Assembly: GCF_022376445.1 (NCBI RefSeq)
Contig: NW_025954991.1
Location: 124,001-188,000 of the forward strand
Reading direction: 5' to 3'
Origin: Fomitopsis serialis
Lineage: Eukaryota > Basidiomycota > Agaricomycetes > Polyporales > Fomitopsidaceae
DNA length: 64,000 nucleotides
Shown: positions 47,085 to 57,552 of the stretch, piece by piece
Layout: every line of letters begins with the position of its first letter
Position numbering within the stretch: position 1 is the stretch's first letter
Program-made: the position numbers and the translations under genes
Notes under the pieces: generated by a model
Database searches by the model: none
Seen by the model: the letters and a program-made list of their open reading frames with translations, nothing else
Told to the model about the DNA's origin: nothing

Positions 47085-48054
47085 CTATGCCTCGGTTCTC
47101 CTCTTGCCCCGCGTCTTCTTCGGCGGGTAGGGCTTCTTCTCCTGCTGCGTGGCGAGGATAGCCGATACGCGGGCGACGGTAGCCTGTCCAACGAAAGGCA
47201 AGGTCAGCATCCACTCTTGCGAATACGAGAGCAGAAGGAAGGAAGGAATGTGAGCCCCAAAGAGTCGGGCGACCGCGTCGCGCGTCGGACGGGACCCGAT
47301 AGCGACATGGCGCGTATCCGAGCAGAGTTTGATCGACTCCGCCCGGACCAGGTAATCTTGCACAGCATGTCCACACCCAACTTTCATAATGTCCAGCGGG
47401 CTCTAGATGGTGCATCCTCTCTCTTCGATCAATACGTCTCCATTTGCCCAGTTTGACGACCACACCGGTTCGTCCCATGCAGAACCCCCCCCCCCCCCCA
47501 GGAAACGGCAATGAGCGGGTTAGACGGACACTCACCTCCCGGAGGTCAGGGCGGTAGCTGCGCTTCGCGAGCCCGGCAGCGACACCGACGGCGCGGCGGC
47601 CGCCAGAGCGGTTGCGGACGGTAGAGGTCGCGTAGGCGGGGCGCACACCGTTGGGCGAGGCCTTCGTCTTGCGGGTCGTGATCTTGATGCCCGACTCGCT
47701 GTCCGTCACAGCGATCGTCTGCGGGCGGAGAGATGAGTTTTCCGGCGCTGGTGTGGGAGGGAGAGAAGTTGGGTACAGACCTTGGAGTTAGCAAGACCGG
47801 AGTACTTCCATGAGTGGATGTTCGTGAGGTTGGCCTGCGTTCAGCATGCATGTCAGCGAGAGTTGATACGCCCGTGGTTTGTGAGACGAGGATGTACCGG
47901 CTCCTTGGAGAAAATCGGGCCCTCCGCAACCCTCTTCACAATGAAGGAGTTGTTTTTCTGCACGTACAGTCGAGATTCAGTCCACAACATGTGTCCTGCA
48001 CGAAGAACGGGTGCGACGCACGCGGAGGAGGAGCCACTCGAGGTCGTTGGACAT
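47085..48054 (-). CDS. 60S ribosomal protein eL28
   Basis: Five exons splice to MSNDLEWLLLR, KNNSFIVKRVAEGPIFSKEP, ANLTNIHSWKYSGLANSK, TIAVTDSESGIKITTRKTKA with SPNGVRPAYATSTVRNRSGG, and ATVARVSAILATQQEKKPYP ending KKTRGKRRTEA at 47085. This is the eL28 family in full length (about 143 residues): the N-terminal W-L/LLRKNNSF/SxEPxNLxxxxSxKYSGL pattern and the Lys/Arg-rich C-terminus. Four introns in so short a coding region are normal for basidiomycete ribosomal-protein genes. Intron 4 contains a run of 15 G on the sense strand. It is a structural part of the large cytosolic ribosomal subunit. Saccharomyces cerevisiae lacks this protein, and its RPL28 is a different family, so no symbol is given. 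Confidence 0.9.
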
Positions 48055-48376
48055 TTTGACGATCTTGCTGTGTTGCGGTTCGTAGGCGCCCAAGACTCGG
48101 TTTGAGTGGCTGGGAGGTACTGTAAAGTGGCAAGCATGCACAAACAGCGAGGGGCCGGCCCAGGTGGCTCGTCCCGAACGCCCAAGTCTCAAATCCGAGA
48201 CTCCTCGCTTCCTGTTCTCAAGGGATCCTGCTCGCAGCCACACAGTCAGGCAGCAGCATATGATTGGTATTACTACAGTGGATGAAGTACAGGGTATATG
48301 CGGTGTACAGTCCATGCAGCGGAACGTGAAACTTCTGCCCCGACAGCGAAACGCTCCTTCCAGACAACGACGCCAC
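48055..48376. other. intergenic upstream of eL28
   Basis: About 320 bp between the eL28 start and the stop of the next minus-strand gene; probable eL28 promoter. Confidence 0.4.
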
Positions 48377-49022
48377 TCAGTGCTCGCTGCGAGTCGTCTG
48401 CTCGCGGTACTCGGCCATCAGGTTCGCCTCGTACTCCATCTTCGTGATGCGCTCGTTCCACCTCTCCGCGACGCTGTCGAAGCGGTGGTTCACCAGCCGC
48501 GCGAAGCGCACGTCCGTCCACGGCTTCCCGTCCGTGAGCGCGATGCAGCGCATGTCAACCGTCCGGCCGTCGACCGCGCGCGGGACGAGCTCCTGCGGCT
48601 TCCGGAACGGGTGCGGCTCGCGCTTCTGCTTCGCCGCGCGTATGGCGATGTCGCGCCGGAACTGGAACCATGCATTCACTTTGGTGGCGGGCCTGCGGGT
48701 GGGGGTGGTGTTGGTGAGTGCGACTGAGAGGGACGCGGGAGTGGCGCAAGGGAGCGAGGGGATGGGGGGACGCACCAGACTACGCAGGCGGCGACGACCT
48801 TCGTCCAGAAATCGTCTGGGAAGGGCGTGACCCAGAGGAAGACGTACTCCATGACGCTGAGCTGGATGGTGTCCGGGCCAGCGGGGACAAGACTTCGAGC
48901 TCTAGCGCGGTCTCTTCTATGCCTTCCTGCCACGTCATCTCGTGTTTCTTTGCGCCGTCCGGGCTGTTGCCTGCTGCGGGTGTGTCCGACGCCTCTGGCG
49001 TTGGCGGCGAAGACGGGATCAT
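48377..49022 (-). CDS. hypothetical conserved protein (possible one-base break in exon 1)
   Basis: MIPSSPPTPEASDTPAAGNS precedes MTWQEGIEETALELE. Then a neighbouring frame reads GPDTIQLSVMEYVFLWVTPF and PDDFWTKVVAACVVW, so a one-base error near 48900 or an unseen short intron lies between. A GTGCGT-donor intron (acceptor CCGCAG) joins to PATKVNAWFQFRRDIAIRAA, KQKREPHPFRKPQELVPRAV, RCIALTDGKPWTDVRFARLV and the end KMEYEANLMAEYREQTTRSE. The middle segment VMEYVFLWVTPFPDDFW is aromatic-rich but too short and too polar for a clear membrane helix. I do not recognise a functional domain. Confidence 0.55.
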
Positions 49023-49791
49023 GATCTGCTCCAGCTCTTGAGCCAGGGTGGCAGGCGACAGTGAGAGCCTGAGTGGCGACGGGTCGTGACAGAGGTGCGG
49101 GACCAAGAGTGAGTTCGCTCGCTTTATAATGGAGGGCCTTTGTTGTAATCGGAGTGGCGGCGCATTGCTGCTTGTGCGGTGAGCGAGGCAACAGCAAGGG
49201 CCGGTCACACAATGCGACGCACTTCAAGCATGGATCGAGATCGGGCGCGTCGCCGTGACGTCGCCATCAATCGGGCGCGTGACCGAGTGGCCCTCGCCGC
49301 TTCGCGGGATCCCGACGCGGACTAGGCCGTGCTCCTGCCCCTCTCTTCAGCTCTATCTCACAGTTGCTACTTGAACAAATGTCCTCGTTTGTCTGGGGGA
49401 TATTCTAACATGCTCTCATGGTACCATCGGGAACCTTGAACCGACTCGGCAGTGGCGATCCGTCTGCCTTGATGTACATGAACTCGGACCGCTTGCGTTT
49501 CTAAGCTGACTTTGCCCTGACTGGTGCACATTCAGAATGTGGACTTTGCGTCTCTATTGCTCGTCATCCACTTTACATATATGAACGTGGTCATGCTTTT
49601 CAACGGTGCAGCATGTCGTACTTCAGCGCGCGGCATCCCTGGTTAGCGTGGATTGTCACGCGCGATCGCGACCCGACCTCGGGCTCGGGCATGTACAGTA
49701 ACTTACACACATCTGTATAAGGTCCAGCTACCATCCCATCGCTCTCATCCACTCAGGCTGCAGTCCTGACCTACCCTGCTTGTGCACGCTA
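49023..49791. other. divergent intergenic region
   Basis: About 770 bp between the hypothetical minus-strand gene and the methyltransferase start. Both promoters should lie here; no gene recognised. Confidence 0.45.
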
Positions 49792-50748
49792 TGCAACCAG
49801 CAATGCCGCCTGGAAATATCAGCGATGCACAACGCGAGAAGATGGACCGTGTCCGGGAGCTGATCAGGGAAGATCCCTCGGCAGGCTGGGACAAGGCTTG
49901 GTGCGTTCGCTTTCTCATATCATCAGTCGATCGAGCCTGAGAGTGACATCCCCCCAACTTCAAGGCAACAGAACGTAACACCCTGGGACGCGGGCCAGTC
50001 GCAACCACCGCTCCGAGACCTCCTCGAGTCCGACGAGGTTGATCTTCCTAGGTCGGGACGCGCCTTAGTACCGGGCTGCGGTCGTGTATGCACTCAGCCT
50101 CATCTCGCAGAGGGTAGATGCTCTGACGATTGCCGACCCACAGGGATACGATGTGATTCTCATCGCGACCGCGCTTGGACTAGAGACGACGGGGCTGGAC
50201 ATCTCTCCGGTCGCCCTGGAGGCTGCTCGTGCGTGAGTGATGAGATAACATCCACTTTCTCAGGGGATGGAAGTTCAGACGATGTGGCTGTCCAGTCACG
50301 CAGCTTCGTCCGGTCTGCCTGCAGGCACGAAGGTCAACTTCGAGGGCTGGGACTTCTTCACGCTCGCGCCTTCTCCCGGGGAACAATACGATCTGATCTA
50401 TGACTATACGTGAGTCTCCTGTACCACCCATGCGTTCCCTGTACCGTCCATGCGTCTCGTGGCTTCTCACGTATGGAACACAGGTTCTTCGTCGCCATCC
50501 AGCCCTCGCGCCGTCCCGAATGGGGCCGTCAGATGTCCGCACTAGTCAAGTCGGGCGGGTACCTCATCACGCTCGCGTGGCCCCTCGCGCCCGAGCCATA
50601 TGAGAGCGGGCCACCTCACTACAGTAAGCCCGAGCACTATGCGGAGGTGCTCGGCGATGGATGGGAGAAGGTCCTGGACAAGGAGCCAGAGCACAGCTTG
50701 GAACGGCATGTTGGGTGCGAGAGGCTGATCGTGTACAGGAGTTTGTGA
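49792..50748 (+). CDS. SAM-dependent thiol methyltransferase, TPMT family
   Basis: Begins MQPAMPPGNISDAQREKMDR; an ATG four codons later is also possible. Family motifs after splicing are GWDKAWQQNVTPWDAGQSQP, PLRDLLESDEVDLPRSGRAL, VPGCGRGYDVILIATALG (SAM-binding motif I), TTGLDISPVALEAAR (acidic residue for the ribose), SSGLPAGTKVNFEGWDFF, YDLIYDYTFFVAI, PSRRPEWGRQMSALVKSGGY and PEHYAEVLGDGWEKVLDKEP. It ends ERLIVYRSL at 50746-50748. The first intron uses an AAG acceptor. This matches fungal and plant TPMT-like thiol/halide methyltransferases (HOL type), which methylate thiols or halide ions in the cytosol. The natural substrate cannot be read from sequence. Confidence 0.85.
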
Positions 50749-50892
50749 GATAGTGGTCACGCATACCGCTCTCAACCGTGTTCAGAGTGCTCTCGGCTGG
50801 TCAATGCGTGATGCCCAAACGCGACATCGCCGAACTAAAAGTACAGTGCCTCGTAGTCTTCTTTCGACTTTCACCCGCGCTCCCGCTCCCGC

Positions 50893-51388
50893 TCACTCGA
50901 CGTCGTTCACTTTCGGACCCCACTGCCCCTTCTCCGTCCTCTTCTTCTGCAACAGCGCCTCGTCCTCCGCCTGAAGCTCCGCGTCGACCTGCGCGCCCCG
51001 GCTCGGCTCGTGGCCCTGCCGCGTCGCGGGCTCGAGCGGGTCCCGGACGGTCTGCGACGCGGCCGCGCGCTCAGCCTCGCGCGCCTTCTTCTCGTCGTGC
51101 TTTTGCCGGTTCTGCATCGTCAGCTCGCTCCTGGTGTATCGGGGATGCGGAGATCAGCTTGTGCATGAGCGGGGGAAGGGGGAGGGGGATGCGTACCGCA
51201 CGTCCTCGGGGTCTTGGGCGCGAAGCTTGCCCCCGGGAGCGGGTCCCCCTGCGTGGCCGTGCGGTCTTTACCACGGTTAGAAGTTGAGCAAACCAATAGA
51301 TAACGAGCCGGGAGAAAACACACCGTTGGTCACCGTCCTCATAGAGCTGGCGGTTGCCGACGTTCGATTGCATTGCGCCAGACGACAT
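50893..51388 (-). CDS. small hydrophilic protein, tandem paralogue A
   Basis: Three exons: MSSGAMQSNVGNRQLYEDGDQR, PHGHAGGPAPGGKLRAQDPE and SELTMQNRQKHDEKKAREAE, ending KGQWGPKVNDVE at 50893 (123 residues). Introns have GTGTGT and GTACGC donors; the first acceptor is AAG. The protein is very polar with no hydrophobic core. It shares the first 22 residues (two changes), the PHGH segment and the block EPSRGAQVDAELQAEDEA with its neighbour at 51872-52345. The composition recalls small stress-induced hydrophilic proteins of fungi, but I know no functional assignment. Confidence 0.75.
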
Positions 51389-51500
51389 GGTGTTTGGGAT
51401 TAGGTACGTGGATTCTGGATTGGTGGTTTAAACGTTTCTGTGTCACACTCGTGTCGAGAGTTCGGGATGAAGCTGAGGACCGAGTAGGCCGCCTGCACGC

Positions 51501-51510
51501 ATCTTATATG
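51501..51510 (-). promoter_or_regulatory. TATA-like box of paralogue A
   Basis: CATATAAGAT on the minus strand, about 115 bp upstream of the ATG at 51388; the equivalent place in paralogue B carries TATATAAA. Confidence 0.45.
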
Positions 51511-51871
51511 CAGCGAGTTCGGGTGGCTGATGCGGAGGTGACGAAGGAGGACCCTCAAGACGCAGTGCGCGTGACGTCATACGGGGGTGGTACTCAGCCA
51601 GTGGCTTGGTTAGGACTGTTGCAGTGACAGACTGGAACGTGCAGGTCCCAAAGCAGCCTGAGGTCAGTGGACTCGGTTTTGTCCAACCCTGACGCGAATA
51701 CAACCAGATTGAATGAAGTCTCGATGAGCACTTTTTATCAGGAATCCCACACTAGGTGAATATTCCTCAGCAATCTGTCAGATGATGTCTGCTCACTAGT
51801 GCTACAATCATTCTCAAATCATTCTACGTACACAATACAGGCTACAGTCCGCGCGCCAGTGCTTGAGTTCT

Positions 51872-52345
51872 CTATACGTTGGGTCCGAATGATCCCTTCT
51901 CGTGTTTCTTCTTCGACAGACTCGCCTCGTCCTCTGCCTGCAGTTCAGCGTCGACTTGCGCCCCCCGTGACGGCTCGTGGCCTTGACGCGACGCAGGCGC
52001 AAGTGGGTCGGTGACCGTCTTAGCCTCTGCTTTACGGTCTGCCTCGCGCTCCAGCGCTTCCTCTCGGTCCCTCCGGTTGTTGAGAGTCAGGTTATCTCTG
52101 CGGGAGTTTGGGTCAGAACACGACTGTCTCGGGGCGCCGCCGAGACGGCTTACTTGGGGTCGTGGATGTCGTGTGAGTTTTGTGCGGCCTTGCCTCCTGG
52201 GGCGGTCTCGGACTGGTGACCGTGTGGCCTGACGAAATCTTTAGCTCAGTTCTTCAAGAATGATTGCCACTACAACATACCTCTGGTCGCCGTCCTCGTA
52301 GACCTGAGGGTTGCCAACGTTGGATTGCATCGCTCCGGACGACAT
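51872..52345 (-). CDS. small hydrophilic protein, tandem paralogue B
   Basis: Three exons: MSSGAMQSNVGNPQVYEDGDQR, PHGHQSETAPGGKAAQNSHD with IHDPK, and DNLTLNNRRDREEALEREAD, ending KKHEKGSFGPNV at 51872 (121 residues). Intron positions and phases match paralogue A, so the two arose by tandem duplication of a gene that already had these introns. The GHEPSRGAQVDAELQAED core is unchanged between copies, while the second exon and C-terminus have diverged. That suggests constraint on the core. Function unknown. Confidence 0.75.
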
Positions 52346-52445
52346 GATGGCGGGTTACAGGTGATGCGGGAAGTGATAATTGCAGGGGGTATACAACCTG
52401 AAGTGGATGATGGTGATGCTGAGCGGTGCCCTCGGTTTGCGATCC

Positions 52446-52453
52446 TTTATATA
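52446..52453 (-). promoter_or_regulatory. TATA box of paralogue B
   Basis: TATATAAA on the minus strand, about 105 bp upstream of the ATG at 52345. TATA-containing promoters are typical of regulated or stress genes. Confidence 0.5.
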
Positions 52454-52682
52454 TGCTTGGAGGGCGAGCGCGGTGCCATCCATGACGCGAACGACGCGTG
52501 ACGTCATTTGGAGAATGACATTGGTGGAGTGATCGCGCGATGGAGAGGAGGGGTTAGGGTTTCGTGCAGACGCGTGGTTATGGACTGACCTGAGTCGGTC
52601 ACCTGACAGCGACCTGTAGAACAGCTCGTGTCCCTACCTCCTCCTAGGACCGTCGTCCGCTATCAACCAGCCCAGTCCTCGG

Positions 52683-53999
52683 ATGCCGTCTGCTACGCGA
52701 TCTCATGCGGTCCCCGTCCTTCCCGTCGAGGTATGGGAGCGAGTCATAGACCACCTCTGGGAGGACCATCCAGAGCTGCTCGCATGCTCAGCGGTCTGCA
52801 AGGTCTGGCGCCCCCGGAGCACCTTCCATCTCCTCAGCAGAGTCTTCTTCCACTCCCGGGCCGACGTCTACAGATTCACCAAGAACTTGAGGTCGCAGGC
52901 CGCCCACAGGGAGCAGGTACACACGCTGATCGTGCGCGGAGACCCGAAGGAGGCGACGCGCAAGCCGATCCCTCAGCTAGGCACGCTCGCAGCGGTGTTC
53001 GCAGCGAACCCACTGCATGCCGACGAAATGGGGATATGGCATGCGACCTGGCAGACCAGGTCGATACACGAGGACGTGTTCTTGCATCTCACGACATTTG
53101 TCTCCATATCGAGACTCACCCTCGCGCACGTCACCTTCCCGACGGTGCTCACGTTTGGCCGCCTCATCTTCGCCCTGCCTCACCTGCAGACTCTGGCGTG
53201 CCGCGACATCGCGTTCGAGAAGAACAGTCCCCCGGTCACGTTCCTGACCAGACCCACTAACATCGTAGACTTTGAGATGCTGTGCGGCACCCCGATGGAC
53301 GAGGTGGTCGACTTCCTGGTAGGAACGGCTGATGTAGCGCAAGGACTGGAGCAGCTACAGGTCGCATTCTGGGACCCTGCTCCCCTTTTGAAGGACCTGA
53401 AGGCCCTTCGTGTCAAGCCGCTCTTACAATCTGCTGATGACTCGCTGCTGGTGTTTGATATACGCTTCGGAGGGATAGACCTGGATTCTACAGCAGCCAT
53501 GGAAGCAATAGGTACGCGTATCGGCTGGAGAACGCAGCTCATTGATAGCTGACTGAATGCTTTCTACGCAGACGAGCTCGATCTCAGCTGCAACTCAAGA
53601 CTCACAGAACTCCGTCTCACGCTCCAGGTGCCCAAGGTCCCTCCGGAAAGTACGGCCATCCAGCCATGCACCTGGCTCACCACCCTCCTCTCACGAGTCA
53701 CATCGAAATACCTCGCGTACTTCTCTCTCGAGTTCGACATCCGCGATCTCGCCCCCGACACGGATCCCCTCGCGACGCTCGGCATGCTCTCCTCGTTTCT
53801 CACTTCGGAGGTCACGTCTGCGATAGATGCCTTCCTCACCGGAAAGGACACGGACGACCAGCCCAGGTTCCAGAACCTGCAGAGCGTGTACGTCGCGGTG
53901 TTCTCCGCCTCCCGAGGGGTCCGTGCAGACGAGGAGTACTGGTCCTCGATCGTCCAACCTTGCTTCCCCAAATTGAGGGACCGCGGTATTCTGCAGTGA
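52683..53999 (+). CDS. F-box-type protein
   Basis: MPSATRSHAVPVLPVEVWERVIDHLW opens an F-box-like motif (LPxEVWERVIDxL...ELLACSAVCKVW) at residues 12-43. About 390 residues with weakly repeating beta/alpha segments follow, such as TTFVSISRLTLAHVTFP, LIFALPHLQTLACRDIAF and NSRLTELRLTLQVPKVPP, as in the leucine-rich-like C-termini of mushroom F-box proteins. One intron near 53512-53570 (GTACGC donor, CGCAG acceptor) links AAMEAI to DELDLSCNSR. The simplest end is ILQ at 53997-53999. An alternative splice after ILQ would end STAVDIDLER at 54074-54076. F-box proteins present substrates to SCF ubiquitin ligases; this family is large and variable in Agaricomycetes. Confidence 0.7.
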
Positions 54000-54430
54000 G
54001 TCTGCCCACTCACGACTGCGACTACCGTCACCGACTCCGGAGTAGCACAGCGGTGGACATCGACCTCGAACGCTGATCGGTAAGTTATGTCAGTCACGAC
54101 ATCACATTTGATTTCAGCCGCACCTGAGCGTTCAGATAGTGATCAGTGTCCGACCCACGAGTCTGATTGGCCGCCACAGCACCGCCCTCAATCAATTCAA
54201 TCCGCTGGGCCCTGCATACGTATACGGGAGATCCCTCGTGGCTCCGTAGAGGATGCCCTGATGTGACTCGATCTCCTTGACATTGTTGACCAGTTCTACG
54301 TTATCGTCCTCCCTTTGTGAGCCCCCATACAAGAGGACCCAGAACACAAGGATAGAGCATCCTCACTGTAGTGCCCACCAGTGACTGGCACGATCGAGTG
54401 GCACCCCCGTGTTGGAGGACTGTTCACATC
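54000..54430. other. intergenic
   Basis: About 430 bp between two plus-strand genes; it may include a last alternative exon of the F-box gene up to 54076. Nothing else recognised. Confidence 0.4.
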
Positions 54431-54917
54431 ATGGGAAGAGTGAGTGTCCGAACCTCATGCTTCTGCTCATGTTAGCGCAACTGACCGTCTCCCTGCGCGG
54501 ATTAGCTCGCGAAATCAGCCCAAAAGAAGCAGCGAACCGCGACGAGCGTTGTGAGGGATTTCAAACCTGCGAAGCCGCTGCCGCCTCCGCCGCCCAAAGA
54601 GCTGCCGCAGTCGAATTTGACGGCGCAACCGCACCCGACTTCTTCCATTGCCACGACGGTGAGTCGGATTTGGATCTGACTAGGATGTCATGTTGACCGC
54701 TTGTTTCTGGCCGCTATGCGATGCATCATGGATGTTCGTTGTGTACAGAACACGATTTTGAGGTATAGTCAGATCTCATTGCCTTCGTCATGTTGGCCGC
54801 GTTGCTGAACGGTCACGTTCATCCAGGTCACATACGAAGGCATCGGAAGCGGATGCGAAGCCTCCGGAGCCAATCCAGGTCTACGTCATGAACGTGAACG
54901 ACTCGGAGAAGCAGTAG
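54431..54917 (+). CDS. small four-exon basic protein with a 14-nt exon
   Basis: Exons 54431-54439 (MGR), 54506-54658 (LAKSAQKKQRTATSVVRDFK with PAKPLPPPPPKELPQ), 54749-54762 (NTIL plus part of Arg) and 54827-54917 (SHTKASEADAKPPEPIQVYV ending MNVNDSEKQ) join to 88 codons. All introns have GT-AG borders and all phases agree, which is hard to get by chance with a 9-nt and a 14-nt exon. The product is a short, Pro-rich soluble protein. I do not know the family. Confidence 0.6.
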
Positions 54918-55460
54918 AACATCTTAATTAACACAAGCTTCTGTGGGAGGCCGGCGGCCGGTGCATTCAAATTCATTGTAGTCCGTTTGGCATCCTCCCT
55001 GTCGGTATATGCATCTCGACGTCGTCCCGTCTATTCGCGGCCGCTGGTGTGTTCGTGACGGCGATCAAACTGTATCAAGGTGAGCCTTTTTGACATCTTG
55101 GAGCCTGGTGTATAAGGGACCCGACTAGCGTGTTTAAGAGGACCTGCGGCCGGGTTCGGTGACCAGGAAGGCGGCCATACGAATTTGCGATGCATCTTGA
55201 GCTGCGAGGCCCAGTCCGAAATCATTGTTGCAACGCGAATAAGAGGACGTTAGCGGAGTTTGTGAGAACACACTCCGGACCGACATCGTTCTCGTTCTCA
55301 CCACTTGCGTGCAGCCTTCGATCGGTCGTGGTAGAGGAGCGGTCTTCCTAACACGATTACAAGTGGACTCCTGGCCTAATACGTAGCTAATCGAACATAC
55401 ACTAAATTCAACAAGAATACACTGTACTGCAATAGATCGGTCCCTCGTTACATCTCGGAC
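54918..55460. other. intergenic, convergent 3' ends
   Basis: About 540 bp between the small plus-strand gene and the stop of the 7TM gene. No gene recognised. Confidence 0.45.
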
Positions 55461-57552
55461 TCAGAAATGACTCGTCGGGGACTCCTTGGAGGAAGAGCCG
55501 TCCTCCCGTTCCGTTTCCGGTTCGTCCAGTATATCAAAATCCCTGCTGATCTGCACATTCCGCTGGATGTTGATCTCCACCTGCTAATGTCCGGTCGCTG
55601 TCAGCACTCATGCTCCCATCAAAGCTTGTTGAGGGGAGAAACTAACCTTAGAGGACAGGGGGATGTTGTCGGTCAAGCCCGTGTGCTTTGAGATGGCCAG
55701 GGACGACGTCAGGAGTGGTACTCAGAAGTGAATCTCGGATCATGTTCGTACCATTCGTCCAGTGTGCAAGCGTTGGGAGCGGCGGTCTGCACCGAGCATC
55801 ACTGGGACCGAGGGATCATTGTCGACTGATGACTGTTGGAGCCGGAGTGTCTTTCTCGCGTTGAGCCTGAATAAACACAAACAGTGAGGCCTTGGTAGTG
55901 GTGAAGTGAAGAGGGGTTACTGACGTCGACAAAAACGCATTGGCATACACTGCGGTATTCACAGTGAGCATTCGGAAATGATGCGCGAGGAGTGAACGGC
56001 AAACTAAACGTACGCTTGGTTATAGCAAAGTGGAGGCCGAGGAAAATCAGGTTGTCGACGGTCACCCACTAGACGGATCATTCATATTCAGCAACGAAGT
56101 GCACAGCAAATGGAAACCGCTTACCAGGATGAGAGAAATGAAAGTCGTGACGCTGTGTGTGATTCAATTCCAGCCCACAGTGCATCACGCGGCATGCACT
56201 CACAAGGTCAAAGAACCATTCTGGATGGTGTAGAATGTCAACGTGTTGATGATAGCGTCCATCCTGTACACATCAAGCAGTCAGCCGAGGAGAAGGGGCA
56301 GGATTCCCTGAGAGGATACCCACGAGGAGAAGGCGCTACGGCTCTTCCGAAGGTAATAGCAAAGTGAGGAAGCCACGAGGATGTCGAGGAGTGCCGAGAG
56401 CGAAAGGCCCAACGTGAATACCCACTGCACGATGGTCAGTCAGCAGGTCATCCGAGTCAGAACCATCGGTCAAGATAGGCTTACGCCGACCTCCCGCCTG
56501 AACGCCTCGTAACTCTGAAGCCGTATCCTGCCGGTGAGCACGCTTCGTAAGAACGCTGAAGAAAATATCAAATGGGGCCACTGACATGTACGCGGTCGAC
56601 ACCAAGGCGGCGACTACAAATTGTCAGTGTTAAGGCCTACTACCGCTGCATGAAACTCACTCAGCCGTCCCGAAGCAACTGAAGTCTGAGAGACGCCTGA
56701 TATCAGCAGCGTGGTAGGTGTGCAGTCTTATCGACTCACGAGTATTATGGTTATCCACCATTTCCTGTGGCTAACTGCAGTATGCCGAGCTCACTTAATA
56801 CCGTCTCACGTGCGGAATAAACGACGCGTTCAACCCGTACCTGTGTGTACTCTCCAGGCGAAGAAGCTGTGTATGGTCCTGTCAGTAAGCCATGCGGGTT
56901 TGACAGCTGCAGACGAACCATTGTACTATGAAAGTCATGAGTGCCTTGACCGCCATCAGTAAGACCAGCGAACATCGTCAACACTGAGAGACACACCGTT
57001 AGCATCACTGAACCCTGAAGGCGAATCAGCGTGACTGAAAGATCAATTTATGGCGAAACTGCCCCGTACCCCAATAGACCTGGAGTCCGGTAGAGTCAGT
57101 GGATGGTTCACGTACTGACTCGGACAGGTGTACGGCTGGACTTACCACGGTATCCAATCCTGAACCGTACCGTCTGCCCAGCTCGCTATCAGGTATTCCC
57201 AGTCCGCAATGCAAATGAATATGGTGTGCAGGATGTCAAGCAGCCTGGTGAAGCATAAGCAACTGGCCATGAAGTTGGACCACTTCTGACGTACCATATC
57301 ACATAGACCTAATATCCCGATCATCACGCTCAGACGAGACAGCAGCAATGAGGCAGAAACTCACCATTGTGCGCAGCCAGGTGATATCAGTGTGGTACAC
57401 GGATGTGTACAGGGCGGTCTGCATTGATACCACCCCCGACAGGCTGGCTCATCGGGGATGAGCGCAACATACTGCAGATGAACATCCACTACTCACAACG
57501 TTGACACCAGTCCTCCTAGCAGGAGAGGCCCGAGGGTGCGGAAGATATCCAT
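55461..57552 (-). CDS. seven-transmembrane protein of the basidiomycete DUF6534 type
   Basis: Starts MDIFRTLGPLLLGGLVST (57552-57497). Exon 2 (57443-57365) gives FLSGVVSMQTALYTSVYHTD, a 14-nt exon (57308-57295) gives VYVIW, and exon 4 (57244-57146) gives LLDILHTIFICIADWEYLIA. Later exons, less exactly bounded, give TIHSFFAWRVHT, SHRKWWITIIL, FTLGLSLSALLDILVASSLC with YYLRKSRSAFSSW, MDAIINTLTFYTIQNGSLTL, VTTFISLIL, TVDNLIFLGLHFAITK and LYANAFLSTLNARKTLR. The cytoplasmic tail is VEINIQRNVQISRDFDILDE, stopping at 55461. Tyr-Leu-Arg-Lys-Ser-Arg, DNLIFLGLHF and YxNxxLxTLNxR are hallmarks I associate with DUF6534. One region (56900-57030) was not resolved. It is a plasma-membrane-type multi-pass protein, possibly receptor-like; no ligand or function is known. 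Confidence 0.75.
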
